Part shown: in pieces, positions 32,711 to 41,081 of the stretch
Layout: each line of letters opens with the position of its first letter
Position numbering within the stretch: position 1 is the first letter of the stretch
Assembly (NCBI RefSeq): GCF_900090105.1
Contig: NZ_FMDM01000002.1
Coordinates: forward strand, 360,995-424,994
Direction: 5' to 3'
Length of the DNA: 64,000 nt
From: Micromonospora humi
Lineage (GTDB): Bacteria > Actinomycetota > Actinomycetes > Mycobacteriales > Micromonosporaceae
Program-made: the position numbers and the translations under genes
Notes under the pieces: model-generated
What the model saw: only the letters and a program-made list of their open reading frames with translations
The model's database searches: none
Told to the model about the DNA's origin: nothing

Positions 32711-34276
32711 TCAGCCGGCGTACGTCTCGAACTCGCCCACCTTCGGCGTACCGTTCGAGCTGTTGATCTTGAAGTTGATCTTCTTCAGGGACGTGGCGGC
32801 GAAGCTGGTGGAGCCCGCGCCGCTCCCGGAGGCCAGCACCGCCCCGGTGTCGTTGTCGATGAGCTGCCAGGACCCGATCGAGCCCTGGGTGCCGGACGGC
32901 TCGCGGATGACCACCCGCGACACGGTGGTGGCCGAGCCCCACTTGATCGAGATGGTGCCGGTGGACCCGGACGGTGACCACCAGGTGCCCAGGCTGCCGT
33001 CGCGCACGTTGCCGTAGCTGGTGCCGTCGGCCTTGCTGGTGCCGTCGGCGCCGGCGCCGGCGGCGAGGCTCAGGTTGCTCCCGCTCGGCGGCGGCGGGCT
33101 GGTGGTCGTCGGCGGCGGGGTGGTCGGTGCGGGCGTGGTCGGCGCCGGCGTGGTGGGCGCCGGTGACTGCGGCGTGCAGTTGCCGTTCGACACCTTCAGG
33201 CCGGTGTTGGCGCCGGCCGTCTGCCGGACGATGTCCGGCACGCAGCTCGCCCCGTCCAGCCGGTAGGAGTAGGGGATGCCGACCGTGGTGGTGGACGTCG
33301 GGTTCGGCCCGGCCGGGTAGTTCTCGTTGCCCGGGGCCGACCAGGTCACATTGTCGAAGATGTTGCCGCCGACCTGCCAGGTGCCGCGCTCGTTGGTGTA
33401 GAACGTGCCGAGCACGTCCTTGGAGTTGCGGAAGTAGTTGTTCTCCACCTTGGCCCGGGCGCCGGCGCGGGAGTTGATGCCGGACTCGTGCAGACCCGAG
33501 TAGTGGTTGTTGTACATGTGGGCGACGCCGCCGCGCAGCAACGGCGTGCGGGAGTCGATGTTCTCGTAGAGGTTGTGGTCGAACGTGATGAAGCTGTTCG
33601 ACCGGTCGCTCTCACTGGAGCCGATCAGACCGCCACGACCGGAGTTGCGCAGGATGCTGTAGGACAACGTCACGTACTGCGTGTCGTCCTTCATGTCGAA
33701 CAGGCCGTCGAAGCCCTCCGCCTCCCCGCCCGACGCCTCCAGCGTGACGTGGTCCACCCAGATGTTGCGGACCGTGCTCTCCATGCCGATGGCGTCGCCG
33801 CCGTTGGAGGTGGGCGAGCCCGACTTCTTCACGTTCCGCACGGTCACGTTCTGGACGATGATGTTGCGCGAGTCGCGGATGTGGATGCCGAGCTGGTCGA
33901 AGACCGCGCCGCCGCCCACCCCGACGATGGTGACGTTGCTGATCTGCTTCAGCTCGATCACGCCGGCAGCGGTGTTGCAGCTCGGCCCGGACACCTTGGC
34001 GGTGTTGCCGTGGTTGATGGTTCCGGAGACCTCGATGGTGATCGGGGTGCTGCTGCTGGCCCGGTTGCACAGCGCGGTGTGGATCGCGGTGCCGGTGGTG
34101 GCGCGTACCGTCTGCCCGCCCGCGCCGCCGGTGGTCCCGCCGTTCTGGCTCGCGTAGCCGGTGGCGGTCCCGGCCGCCGCCGACGCCTGCGGGGTCGGCA
34201 TGGCCACGGCGACCGCGACCCCCACCACCGCCGTGGCCACCGTGGCCTGAAGTCGCAGTGCGACTGGTCGTCTCAT
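32711..34276 (-). CDS. Secreted pectate lyase (PL1) with C-terminal discoidin-like module
   Basis: A 521-residue exported protein with a signal peptide to ASA (about residue 33). The right-handed beta-helix domain carries PL1 hallmarks: IWVDHVTLEASGG, GLFDMKDDTQYVTLSYS with calcium-binding Asp residues, and SRTPLLRGG, where the last Arg is the catalytic base. After a Pro/Thr linker the C-terminal 130 residues (GNVRDGSLGTWWSPSGS, VSRVVIREPSG) look like an F5/8 type C carbohydrate-binding module. It cleaves polygalacturonate by beta-elimination. I chose the ATG at 34276 because GAGGCG precedes it; an in-frame ATG at 34312 is an alternative. Confidence 0.92.
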   Translation of the reverse strand: MRRPVALRLQATVATAVVGVAVAVAMPTPQASAAAGTATGYASQNGGTTGGAGGQTVRATTGTAIHTALCNRASSSTPITIEVSGTINHGNTAKVSGPSCNTAAGVIELKQISNVTIVGVGGGAVFDQLGIHIRDSRNIIVQNVTVRNVKKSGSPTSNGGDAIGMESTVRNIWVDHVTLEASGGEAEGFDGLFDMKDDTQYVTLSYSILRNSGRGGLIGSSESDRSNSFITFDHNLYENIDSRTPLLRGGVAHMYNNHYSGLHESGINSRAGARAKVENNYFRNSKDVLGTFYTNERGTWQVGGNIFDNVTWSAPGNENYPAGPNPTSTTTVGIPYSYRLDGASCVPDIVRQTAGANTGLKVSNGNCTPQSPAPTTPAPTTPAPTTPPPTTTSPPPPSGSNLSLAAGAGADGTSKADGTSYGNVRDGSLGTWWSPSGSTGTISIKWGSATTVSRVVIREPSGTQGSIGSWQLIDNDTGAVLASGSGAGSTSFAATSLKKINFKINSSNGTPKVGEFETYAG

Positions 34277-34432
34277 TGACGCCTCGATTCGTTTTCGCGC
34301 ACGCCGGATCACCGGCCGTCGCCGAACGGGAAAAAGTGAAGTGCCGCGACGCGATCAGGCGCGCCGCCGGCGGCGTTCATCCATTCGCGGTGCCCGGACC
34401 GCAAACGAAACATCGATGTGACGCAATCGTAA

Positions 34433-34444
34433 GAAAGCGCTTTC
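34433..34444. promoter_or_regulatory. Palindromic operator upstream of pectate lyase
   Basis: GAAAGCGCTTTC is a perfect 12-base palindrome with the central CG typical of LacI/GalR operators. It lies about 160 bases upstream of the PL1 start codon. Confidence 0.5.
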
Positions 34445-34494
34445 GCCCGGGGCAAGAGCTGGCGTTTGCAGGTTTTTTGCAACCGGTGGACACC

Positions 34495-34540
34495 GAGCAG
34501 GGTGCGGCCCCTCCGTCACCGGAAGGGCCGCACCCTGCTC
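34495..34540 (-). terminator. Hairpin terminator after GH30
   Basis: GAGCAGGGTGCGGCCC pairs perfectly with GGGCCGCACCCTGCTC across a 14-base loop that can itself pair further (CTCC with GG-A). It lies 40 bases downstream of the GH30 stop at 34581. Confidence 0.8.
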
Positions 34541-34580
34541 TGGTCGATCTCCACCGTGGAGTGGGCCTGCGTCGTAACGG

Positions 34581-36278
34581 TCAGACCACCGTGCAGGCGA
34601 CGCCGTTCAGGGTGAAGGCCGTCGGCTCAGCGGTGCTGCCGCTGGTGTTGGCCTGGAAGCCGATGTTGATGGTGGCCCCGGGGGCGATCGCGGCGTTGTA
34701 GTCGACGTTGCGGGCGTTCACCTGGCCGCTGGACGGCGAGTAGGTGGCGCCCCAGCCCGAGGTGATCGACTGGCCCGAGGGCAGGTTGAAGGCCAACGTC
34801 CAGCCGTTGATCGCCGAGGTGCCGGTGTTGGTGATGTCGATGCTCGCCGTGAAGCCGGAGCCCCAGGAGTTCATCGTGTAGGCGACCCGGGGACCCGTGC
34901 CTCCACCCGGGGTCGGGGTGACGGTGGGCGTGGGGGTCGGCGTCGGGGTCGGGCTGGGCGGCGGGGCGCCGTTCACGCTTGTCACGAAGGTCATGATGCT
35001 TCGGGCCGGCAGGGTGACGGTGAGGGAGCCGTTCGACATGGTGAGCGCGCCCTGGGGCGCGACCGTCCGGCTCGCGTCGGTCAGCCAGTTCGCGACGCTG
35101 CCGGAAGCGGTGGCGCCGGACAGGGTGAACTGCTGGCTGACCGAGGAGGTGTTCTTGTTGACGGCGACGATGACGACGGTGTCGCCGCCCCGGTACGCCG
35201 AGACGTAGACGTTCGACGCCGGGTTCGCCGTCGCGTCGATCCGGGTGTAGCCCGGCCGGACGAACCGGGCGAAGTGCGCCATCATGGCACCACGCTTGCT
35301 GACCTGGCCGTCCTCCCGCATGGGGCCGTAACTGCGCCGCAGATACCACCAGACGTACGCCTGGAACTCGGCGTCCACCATGGCGCGGTGGATGTGCTCG
35401 CCCACGTCGAGCGCCTCGGGCCAGGCATCGCCCGAGTTGGTGTTGCTGTTCGGGTAGTAGACCTCGGTCATCCACAGCTCTTTGCCCGCACCCTTCTGCT
35501 TGAAGAGGGGGTACGGGAAGTTCGCGTACGACGTCCCGTAGAGGTGGGCCCCGATGATGTCCACGTTGGCCAGCGCCGTGGGGTCGTTGAGAATCGGGTC
35601 GGACATGGACTTCACGTACTGGAACGACTCGGGCGCCATGACCCGGGTGCTGATCGAGCCGGCGTTCTCCCGCAGGAACCTGACCATCTCGGCGGAGGTC
35701 CACCACGTCCAGTCGTGTGCGTAGTCGGGCTCGTTCTGCACGGAGATGCTGTACAGGGACACGCCGTTGTTACGCAGGTACGTGGTGAAGTCGTTGAGGT
35801 GCTGCGCATAGGCGGCGTACGAGCTGTAGCGGAGCCGCTTCGCGTTGGTCTGGCTGCCGCGGGTGAAGGTCTCGATCATGCTGGCGGGCGGGTTCCACGG
35901 CGAGGCGAAGACGGTCACCCCGAGCTCGGCCGCGCGCTTCGCCGTCGCGAGGTCACGGCCGAAGTCAGCCGAGCTCTCGCCGACGGGAATCCGCAGGATG
36001 GAGAAGCCCAGCCGACCCTCGCCGGTGCCGAACGCCGTCTCCCGCTGGGCGGCCGTCAGGTCGCCGATCCAGGCCGCGTGGGTCATGGCGCCGTAGCCCT
36101 TGATCGTCTGCCGCTGCGCCGAAAGGTTGACGGTCGCCGGCGCGGCCGAGGCTCCCGTGGCTCCCAGCAGCGTGGTCGCCGCCGCCGAGACCGGCACGGC
36201 TCCCATCGTCATCAGGACGGTTCTCCGGCTCAGCAATCGCCGCCGGCCGCTGACCGGCCCGTTCTGGTCGTGCGTCAT
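34581..36278 (-). CDS. Secreted GH30 xylanase with CBM2 (Tat-exported)
   Basis: A 565-residue enzyme with a twin-arginine signal (RRRLLSRRTVLMTMG, about residues 12-26) ending near ASA at 45. The catalytic domain fits GH30, probably the subfamily 8 glucuronoxylanases: IKGYGAMTHAAW at the start, acid/base Glu183 in SVQNEPDYAHDW and nucleophile Glu272 in ELWMTEVYYPN. A linker of TP repeats leads to a C-terminal family 2 cellulose-binding module (VAYTMNSWGSGFTASIDI, ending ACTVV). It should cut the xylan backbone. AGGAGG lies before the ATG at 36278. A perfect LacI-type palindrome at 36421 probably controls it. Confidence 0.93.
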   Translation of the reverse strand: MTHDQNGPVSGRRRLLSRRTVLMTMGAVPVSAAATTLLGATGASAAPATVNLSAQRQTIKGYGAMTHAAWIGDLTAAQRETAFGTGEGRLGFSILRIPVGESSADFGRDLATAKRAAELGVTVFASPWNPPASMIETFTRGSQTNAKRLRYSSYAAYAQHLNDFTTYLRNNGVSLYSISVQNEPDYAHDWTWWTSAEMVRFLRENAGSISTRVMAPESFQYVKSMSDPILNDPTALANVDIIGAHLYGTSYANFPYPLFKQKGAGKELWMTEVYYPNSNTNSGDAWPEALDVGEHIHRAMVDAEFQAYVWWYLRRSYGPMREDGQVSKRGAMMAHFARFVRPGYTRIDATANPASNVYVSAYRGGDTVVIVAVNKNTSSVSQQFTLSGATASGSVANWLTDASRTVAPQGALTMSNGSLTVTLPARSIMTFVTSVNGAPPPSPTPTPTPTPTVTPTPGGGTGPRVAYTMNSWGSGFTASIDITNTGTSAINGWTLAFNLPSGQSITSGWGATYSPSSGQVNARNVDYNAAIAPGATINIGFQANTSGSTAEPTAFTLNGVACTVV

Positions 36279-36420
36279 TCTGCGTCCTCCTGGCTGGTGG
36301 TGGTGATACGCGCGTGCCCCGGTCCGGTCCGGACCGGTCGGCACCGCCCCTCCAGCGTCGCCCTGGGGACTGCCCGCGACCCCGGCGTCAATGACCCGTC
36401 GGCCCTCATCGACTGACGCC

Positions 36421-36438
36421 GCTGTTAGCGCTAACAGC
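36421..36438. promoter_or_regulatory. LacI-type palindromic operator upstream of GH30
   Basis: GCTGTTAGCGCTAACAGC is a perfect 18-base palindrome centred on CG, about 150 bases upstream of the GH30 start codon. A related imperfect site is found before GH62 at 31102. Confidence 0.7.
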
Positions 36439-36546
36439 TGGTTAGTTTAGATTCCGGCGCAAGTCGGGTCAAGCACGGGCGGCCCACCAGGCAGGCGGCC
36501 GGCTGATCACCCATTCCCGGTGCGGCGGGCCGGCCGGCGGCGGGTC

Positions 36547-37404
36547 TCAGCCCTCCGACCGGGCACCCGTCGGCCCGACCGGCAGGTCGCCGCGCAGCGT
36601 GATCCTGTGCATCACCCGGCGCGCGTCGCCGTAGTCGCGGTTCGCGTAGTGCGCGGTGCTCCGGTTGTCCCACATCGCCACGTCACCGGGGCGCCACCGG
36701 TGCCGCACGAGGTGCTCCGGCTTCGTCAGGTGCGCGTAGAGCAGGTCCAGGACGGCCCGGCTCTCATGGTCGGACACGCCGACGATGTGCGAGGTGAAGC
36801 CGGGGTTGACGAAGATGCCCTTGCGACCGGTCTCCGGGTGCACCCGCACCACCGGGTGCTCCACCGGGGTCAGCCGGGTCACCACCTCGCCGTCCCACGC
36901 GTTGCCCCGGCCGCCGCGCCGCTGGGCCAGGTAGTAGCCGAACTCGCGGTTGCCGTCGTGCACCGCCACCAGCTCGTCGGCGAGCCGGCGCACCGGCGCG
37001 GCCAGCGAGTCGTAGGCCAGTTGGGCGTCGGCCCAGTTGGTGTCGCCGCCGGTGGGTGGCAGCGTCACCGCGCGCAGGATCGAGCCGAGCGGTGGCCGCT
37101 TCATGAACGTCACGTCGGTGTGCCACACGTCGGCGAAGCCGTTGTCGGCGCTGTCCAGCTCGTACACCTCGGGGTGGGCGTCGTCGACGCCGGCGACGAC
37201 CGGGTGCGAGACGGTGAGTTCACCGATGCGGCGGCCGAGCGCCACCTGGCCGTCGTCGTCGAGGATCTGGTCGCGGAAGAACAGCACCTTGCGGTCGACG
37301 AGCGCGGCGCGGATCTCGACGATCTCCTCGTCGGTGACGGTGGCCAGGTCGACGCCGTGCACGACGGCGCCGAAGTGCGGGCCGAGCGGTTCCAGTTCCT
37401 TCAT
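36547..37404 (-). CDS. TauD/TfdA family Fe(II)/2-oxoglutarate dioxygenase
   Basis: A 285-residue dioxygenase. The iron ligands are His95 and Asp97 (WHTDVTF) and a distal His266 (RRVMHRITLRGD); Arg residues after it would bind 2-oxoglutarate. It probably oxidises a sulfonate or alkyl sulfate such as taurine, releasing sulfite as a sulfur source. It is the last gene of a four-gene operon with a matching ABC importer; its ATG overlaps the stop of the ATPase (ATGA). GGAGG lies 8 bases upstream. Confidence 0.9.
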   Translation of the reverse strand: MKELEPLGPHFGAVVHGVDLATVTDEEIVEIRAALVDRKVLFFRDQILDDDGQVALGRRIGELTVSHPVVAGVDDAHPEVYELDSADNGFADVWHTDVTFMKRPPLGSILRAVTLPPTGGDTNWADAQLAYDSLAAPVRRLADELVAVHDGNREFGYYLAQRRGGRGNAWDGEVVTRLTPVEHPVVRVHPETGRKGIFVNPGFTSHIVGVSDHESRAVLDLLYAHLTKPEHLVRHRWRPGDVAMWDNRSTAHYANRDYGDARRVMHRITLRGDLPVGPTGARSEG

Positions 37405-38162
37405 CGGACTACCTCCGGGGTGCGGACGGCGGCGCCGAGCTGGGCACGCAGCGCGGCGAACTCGGGCCGGCCGCGCAGCTCGTCCGGGGCGACCCCGGCG
37501 CGCGGCAGGTCGATGGGCAGGTCGAGGGCGATGCGGCCGGGCCGCGGGGTGAGCACCACGACGCGGCTGCCGAGGAAGACGGCCTCGTCGACGCTGTGGG
37601 TGACGAAGACACAGGTACGCCCGGACTCGGCGCTGACCCGGCGCAGGTCCTCCTGGAGCCGCTCCCGGGTGAGCGCGTCCAGGGCGGCGAACGGCTCGTC
37701 GAGCAGCAACAGCGGGTTGTCGACGGCGAGGGCGCGGGCGATCGCGACGCGCTGCTGCTGGCCACCGGAGATCTGCCAGATGCGGCGCCGGGCGACGTCG
37801 CGCAGGCCGACACGTGCGAGCAGTTCCTCGACCCGGTCGGCGGTTGCCGGCACGCCGGCGTACCGCAGGGCCAGCGCGACGTTGCCGCCGACGGTCTTCC
37901 ACGGGAAGAGGCGAGGTTGTTGGAACACCAGGCCGGCGCCGCGGCCGGGGACGGGAGTGCCTCCGGCGGTGTGGACGGTGCCGGCGGACGGATGCTCGAA
38001 GCCGGCGATCAGCCGCAGCAGCGTGGTCTTGCCGCAGCCGGACGCGCCGACCAGCACGAGGAACTCCCCCGCCGGCACGGTGAGGCTGACCGGCCCCACC
38101 GCCGGCACGTCGCCGTAGTGGTGCTCGACCCCGTCGAGCACCACGGCGTCAGCCGAGGACAT
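37401..38162 (-). CDS. ABC transporter ATP-binding protein, SsuB/TauB-like
   Basis: A 253-residue nucleotide-binding subunit. It has Walker A GASGCGKTT, signature ISGGQQQRVAIARAL, Walker B LLLLDEPFAALD and switch His in FVTHSVDEA. LFPWKTVGGNVALAL is typical of the nitrate/sulfonate/taurine group. It would energise import by the permease at 39195 with the binding protein at 38149. The start overlaps the end of the binding-protein gene by 14 bases, showing tight coupling. Confidence 0.93.
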   Translation of the reverse strand: MSSADAVVLDGVEHHYGDVPAVGPVSLTVPAGEFLVLVGASGCGKTTLLRLIAGFEHPSAGTVHTAGGTPVPGRGAGLVFQQPRLFPWKTVGGNVALALRYAGVPATADRVEELLARVGLRDVARRRIWQISGGQQQRVAIARALAVDNPLLLLDEPFAALDALTRERLQEDLRRVSAESGRTCVFVTHSVDEAVFLGSRVVVLTPRPGRIALDLPIDLPRAGVAPDELRGRPEFAALRAQLGAAVRTPEVVR

Positions 38163-39177
38163 CGGGCAGGCCCTTGACGTAGATGGCCTTCTGCACGTCG
38201 GTGAGCGCCGGCACCGCGTCGATCTTCTGCTGGTCCTTGAGGAACTGCGCGGCGCCGACCAGGTTGTCGGCGAGCTTGCCGACCTTGCCCTCGGTGCCGA
38301 GCCACTCCGGCGAGGCGAGGTCGGCCGGCTTGAGGAAGACACCCTGCGACAGCTGGAACTGCGCCTCCCGCGGGCTGAGGTTGAGCTCGGCGCCGACCGA
38401 CCTCGCCGCCGACGCGGGGTCGGAGGCGATGAGGTCGAGCGCCTGGGCCTCGGCCTTGCGCCAGGCGTCGACCGCGTCGGGGTGCGCGTCGGCGAACGCG
38501 CCGGAGACGACGCCCAGGTCCAGCGTGGGCTTGCCGGCGGTGGCGAGCTGGCGGCTGCTGATCAGCACCCGGCCGGTCTTCTTGATCTCGGCGAGCGAGG
38601 GCAGCCAGGTGTACGCGGCGTCGATGTCACCGCGGCCCCAGGCCGCCTGGATGTCCTGCGGCTCCAGGTCGACGACGGTCACCTCGGACTCCTTCACCCC
38701 GGCCTGGGCGAGCGCGGCGAGCAGGCTGTAGTGCGAGGTGGAGGCGAACGGGGTGGCGACCTTCCTGCCGCGCAGCCCCGCCACCCCGGTGATGCCGGTG
38801 CCGTTGCGGGCCACCAGCGCCTCGTTGTCGCCGGCCACGTCGAGCACGAACGCGACCCGGTAGGGGATGTTCAGCGGCGCGGAGAGCCCGCGGGCCACCG
38901 GGCTGGAGCCGATCGCGGCGATGTCCACGCTCCTCGCCACGAACGCGGTGTTGATGTCGGCGCCGGAGTCGAACTTCGTCCAGGTGATCCGGTAGTCCGG
39001 CAGCGCCTTCTCCAACAGGCCCTGGTTCTTGACGATCAGGTCGCCGCTGGGGAACGCCTGGTAGGCGATCCGGATGGCTTTCCTCTCCGGGTTCGCGCCG
39101 CCGCTCGCGGCGCCGTCGCCGCAACCCGCGACGGCGGCGAGGAGGAGCACGGTGAGGCCGGTCAGGAGCTTCTTCAC
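38149..39177 (-). CDS. ABC transporter substrate-binding lipoprotein, sulfonate/taurine type
   Basis: A 342-residue lipoprotein with signal peptide and lipobox AVAGC near residue 19. The mature domain reads IRIAYQAFPSGDLIVKNQGLLEKAL, FDSGADINTAFVARSVDIAAIGSSP and DIQAAWGRGDIDAAYTWLP, matching the SsuA/TauA group. It captures a sulfonate outside the membrane for the adjacent permease. The GTG at 39177 is preceded by AAAGGA. It is the second gene of the operon; the gap after the permease stop is 17 bases. Confidence 0.9.
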   Translation of the reverse strand: MKKLLTGLTVLLLAAVAGCGDGAASGGANPERKAIRIAYQAFPSGDLIVKNQGLLEKALPDYRITWTKFDSGADINTAFVARSVDIAAIGSSPVARGLSAPLNIPYRVAFVLDVAGDNEALVARNGTGITGVAGLRGRKVATPFASTSHYSLLAALAQAGVKESEVTVVDLEPQDIQAAWGRGDIDAAYTWLPSLAEIKKTGRVLISSRQLATAGKPTLDLGVVSGAFADAHPDAVDAWRKAEAQALDLIASDPASAARSVGAELNLSPREAQFQLSQGVFLKPADLASPEWLGTEGKVGKLADNLVGAAQFLKDQQKIDAVPALTDVQKAIYVKGLPDVLG

Positions 39178-39194
39178 GGGCGGTTGTCCTTTGT

Positions 39195-40052
39195 CTAGGC
39201 GCGGCCGCGCCACGGGATCAGCCGGTGTTCGGCGGTCCGCAGCAGGGCGTCGATGAGCAGGCCGGAGAGGCCGATGGCGAACAGTCCGAGCACGACCACG
39301 TCGGTCTGGGAGTAGCGCTGGGCGTCGCGGACCATGCCGCCGATGCCCGGTACGCCGTTGATGGTCTCGGCGGCGACCACCGAGGAGTACGCGACGCCGA
39401 CCGCGATCCGGACGCCGGTGAAGATCTCCGGCAACGCGTTCGGCAGCACCACGTCGCGGACCACCGCCCACCGGCCGGCGCCGAGCGCCCGGGCGGCCTC
39501 GACCAACCCGGCGGGCGCGGCGTGCACGGCGGTGGCGGTCGCCACCGCCACCGGCGGCAGCGCGGCGATCGACAGCAGCCACAGCTTGGGTGTCTCGTCG
39601 ATGCCGAACCAGATGATGAACAGGCTGAAGTAGGCCAGCGGCGGCAACGCCCGGACGAACGTCACCACCGGCTCGGTGACCACCCGGATCCAGCCGACGG
39701 TGCCCATCACGACGCCGACGACGAGGCCACCCGCCACGCCGATCGCCGAGCCGATGAGGATGCGCCGCAGGCTCACGCCGAGGTGTTCGATCAGCAGGTG
39801 TCCGCTGTAGCCACGGAGGCCGTCGTGGGTGGTGGAGGTGAGGACGAGTTGGCGCCAGACGGCCTCAGGCGGCGGGATGAACGTGGGGTTGCGGGTGACG
39901 CGCGCGGCGATCTCCCACAGCGCGTACAGCACGAGCAGCGCCACCAGACGCAGCGCGAGCCGTCGGCGTCGGCCGCCGCGCGGCGCGAGGGCCGTGCGGG
40001 ACGTCGCGGCGCCGGGGGCTACGGCCGGCGGTGCGGACAGCGTCGTGGTCAC
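39195..40052 (-). CDS. ABC transporter permease, SsuC/TauC-like
   Basis: A 285-residue inner-membrane subunit with six helices after a 30-residue basic N-terminus. The EAA loop (EAARALGAGRWAVVRDVVLPNALPEIFTGVRI) contacts the ATPase. It resembles sulfonate/taurine permeases. It is the first gene of the operon permease, binding protein, ATPase, dioxygenase. The GTG at 40052 is used. An inverted repeat 40 bases upstream is a likely regulatory site. Confidence 0.92.
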   Translation of the reverse strand: MTTTLSAPPAVAPGAATSRTALAPRGGRRRRLALRLVALLVLYALWEIAARVTRNPTFIPPPEAVWRQLVLTSTTHDGLRGYSGHLLIEHLGVSLRRILIGSAIGVAGGLVVGVVMGTVGWIRVVTEPVVTFVRALPPLAYFSLFIIWFGIDETPKLWLLSIAALPPVAVATATAVHAAPAGLVEAARALGAGRWAVVRDVVLPNALPEIFTGVRIAVGVAYSSVVAAETINGVPGIGGMVRDAQRYSQTDVVVLGLFAIGLSGLLIDALLRTAEHRLIPWRGRA

Positions 40053-40091
40053 AGGATCACTCCAGGAAAGAGCGGTTTCGCTATTTCCTAC

Positions 40092-40113
40092 TTGACCTAT
40101 GGGATTAGGTCAA
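40092..40113. promoter_or_regulatory. Inverted repeat upstream of the sulfonate operon
   Basis: TTGACCTA and TAGGTCAA are perfect 8-base arms around TGGGAT. On the minus strand the first arm reads TTGACC, which could double as a -35 box, so a repressor here would block the operon promoter. The regulator is unknown. Confidence 0.5.
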
Positions 40114-40160
40114 TAACCGTCCCGCCCGACGGGCGCAGCGATCGATGTCGACATCGTGGG

Positions 40161-40172
40161 CTACCTAGCTAG
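40161..40172. promoter_or_regulatory. CTACCTAGCTAG box upstream of padR
   Basis: CTACCTAGCTAG lies 9 bases before the PadR start codon. Its reverse complement CTAGCTAGGTAG recurs exactly at 40910. CTAG is rare in GC-rich genomes, so this looks like a regulator box, probably for the PadR protein itself. Confidence 0.55.
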
Positions 40173-40181
40173 ACTGCGTAC

Positions 40182-40526
40182 ATGCCGGCGAACGCTCCCC
40201 GCCTCACCCCGCAGACGACGCAGCTGCTCGCGCTTCTGCTCGCCACTCCGACGGAGCCCCGGTACGGTCGCGACCTCGCCCGCGAGACCGGGCTCAAGAC
40301 GGGCACCGTGCATCCGATCCTGGCCCGACTGGAGCTGGCGGGGTGGATCGACAGCTTCTGGGAGGACCCGGCCGAGCACGAGGACCAGGGACGGCCGCGA
40401 CGCCGGTACTACCGGCTGACCGACGACGGCGAACGGGCCGCTCGCGCGGCTCTCGCGGACACCGCCCGTCAGAGCGCCCGGACGCCGGCCACGAACCTCA
40501 GGACGCAGCCCGGCTATCAGTGGTAG
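40182..40526 (+). CDS. PadR family transcriptional regulator
   Basis: A 114-residue winged helix-turn-helix protein. It has PRYGRDLARETGLKTGTVHPILARLELAGWI (about residues 26-57) and the wing RPRRRYYRLTDDGERAA, the hallmarks of PadR. It is the short PadR-s2 form with a single C-terminal helix, which binds ligands at the dimer interface. No ribosome-binding site precedes the ATG; TAGACT lies 11 bases upstream, so the message is probably leaderless and autoregulated by the CTAGCTAG box. A small gene follows after 10 bases, with GGAG between them. Confidence 0.9.
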   Translation: MPANAPRLTPQTTQLLALLLATPTEPRYGRDLARETGLKTGTVHPILARLELAGWIDSFWEDPAEHEDQGRPRRRYYRLTDDGERAARAALADTARQSARTPATNLRTQPGYQW

Positions 40527-40536
40527 GAGCACCGCA

Positions 40537-40902
40537 ATGCGCCGAACCCGTTCCGAGCACGACGTGCCGTATCGCACCGCGGTCCAGATCAGTCTCGCCA
40601 TCGTGGACGAGGATCCACGGTCGCTGCGGGAACGGCGGTTGGAGATGGGGCACAGCGCCATCTTCGGTCGGTACACCGCTCCCGATCGGAGCCTCGCCGC
40701 CATCAGATGGGGCGAGCGAGGCCTCGGCTGCGCGGCGGCGCTACTCCCGCCGCATGCGCGGCACCGATATGTGGAGGAATGGCGGGACGGCCTCCAGGCG
40801 GTCCTCCGCGAGCAGGGGTCTCGCCGCCGGTGGGCCGACGAGCTGGTGCAGTGCCTGCGGGCCTTGGTGTCCCTGGCGATCATGTTCCGCCTCCGGCAGT
40901 GA
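40537..40902 (+). CDS. Hypothetical protein co-transcribed with padR
   Basis: A 121-residue protein with a basic N-terminal half and a helix-rich C-terminal half containing PPHARHRYVEEWRDGLQAVL and a final hydrophobic segment ALVSLAIMF. The HRYVEEW segment is seen in many actinobacterial proteins encoded beside PadR-like regulators, where it is thought to lie at the membrane, but I can name no function. It has a ribosome-binding site (GGAGC) and follows padR closely, so it belongs to the same unit. Confidence 0.65.
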   Translation: MRRTRSEHDVPYRTAVQISLAIVDEDPRSLRERRLEMGHSAIFGRYTAPDRSLAAIRWGERGLGCAAALLPPHARHRYVEEWRDGLQAVLREQGSRRRWADELVQCLRALVSLAIMFRLRQ

Positions 40903-40909
40903 ACTGCCT

Positions 40910-40944
40910 CTAGCTAGGTAGACACGGCTCCGCTAGCTAGCTAG
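40910..40944. promoter_or_regulatory. Pair of CTAGCTAG boxes downstream of the padR unit
   Basis: CTAGCTAGGTAG (40910-40921) is the exact reverse complement of the box at 40161, and CTAGCTAGCTAG follows at 40933-40944. No gene starts to the right on the plus strand. The pair may be the remains of a promoter for a lost target gene, or a far operator for looping. Confidence 0.5.
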
Positions 40945-41081
40945 AGTTGGTGTTCAACGGGGGGTGGCACCGAGCGCGGATGCCGCCGCAGGTTGGGGTT
41001 GCGCACGGATGAGGGCCGGCCACCGCGTCGATCGATCAGAACAGCCAGGTCCGAGAAGGACGACGACGCGACGACCGGCCC

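Larger units (their letters stand above)
34277..34580. other. Intergenic region between PL1 and GH30
   Basis: This 304-base stretch holds no gene. It contains the PL1 promoter region with a palindrome at 34433, two TTTGCA motifs near 34465 and 34477, and the GH30 terminator at 34495-34540. Its base composition is more AT-rich than the surrounding coding DNA. Confidence 0.6.
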
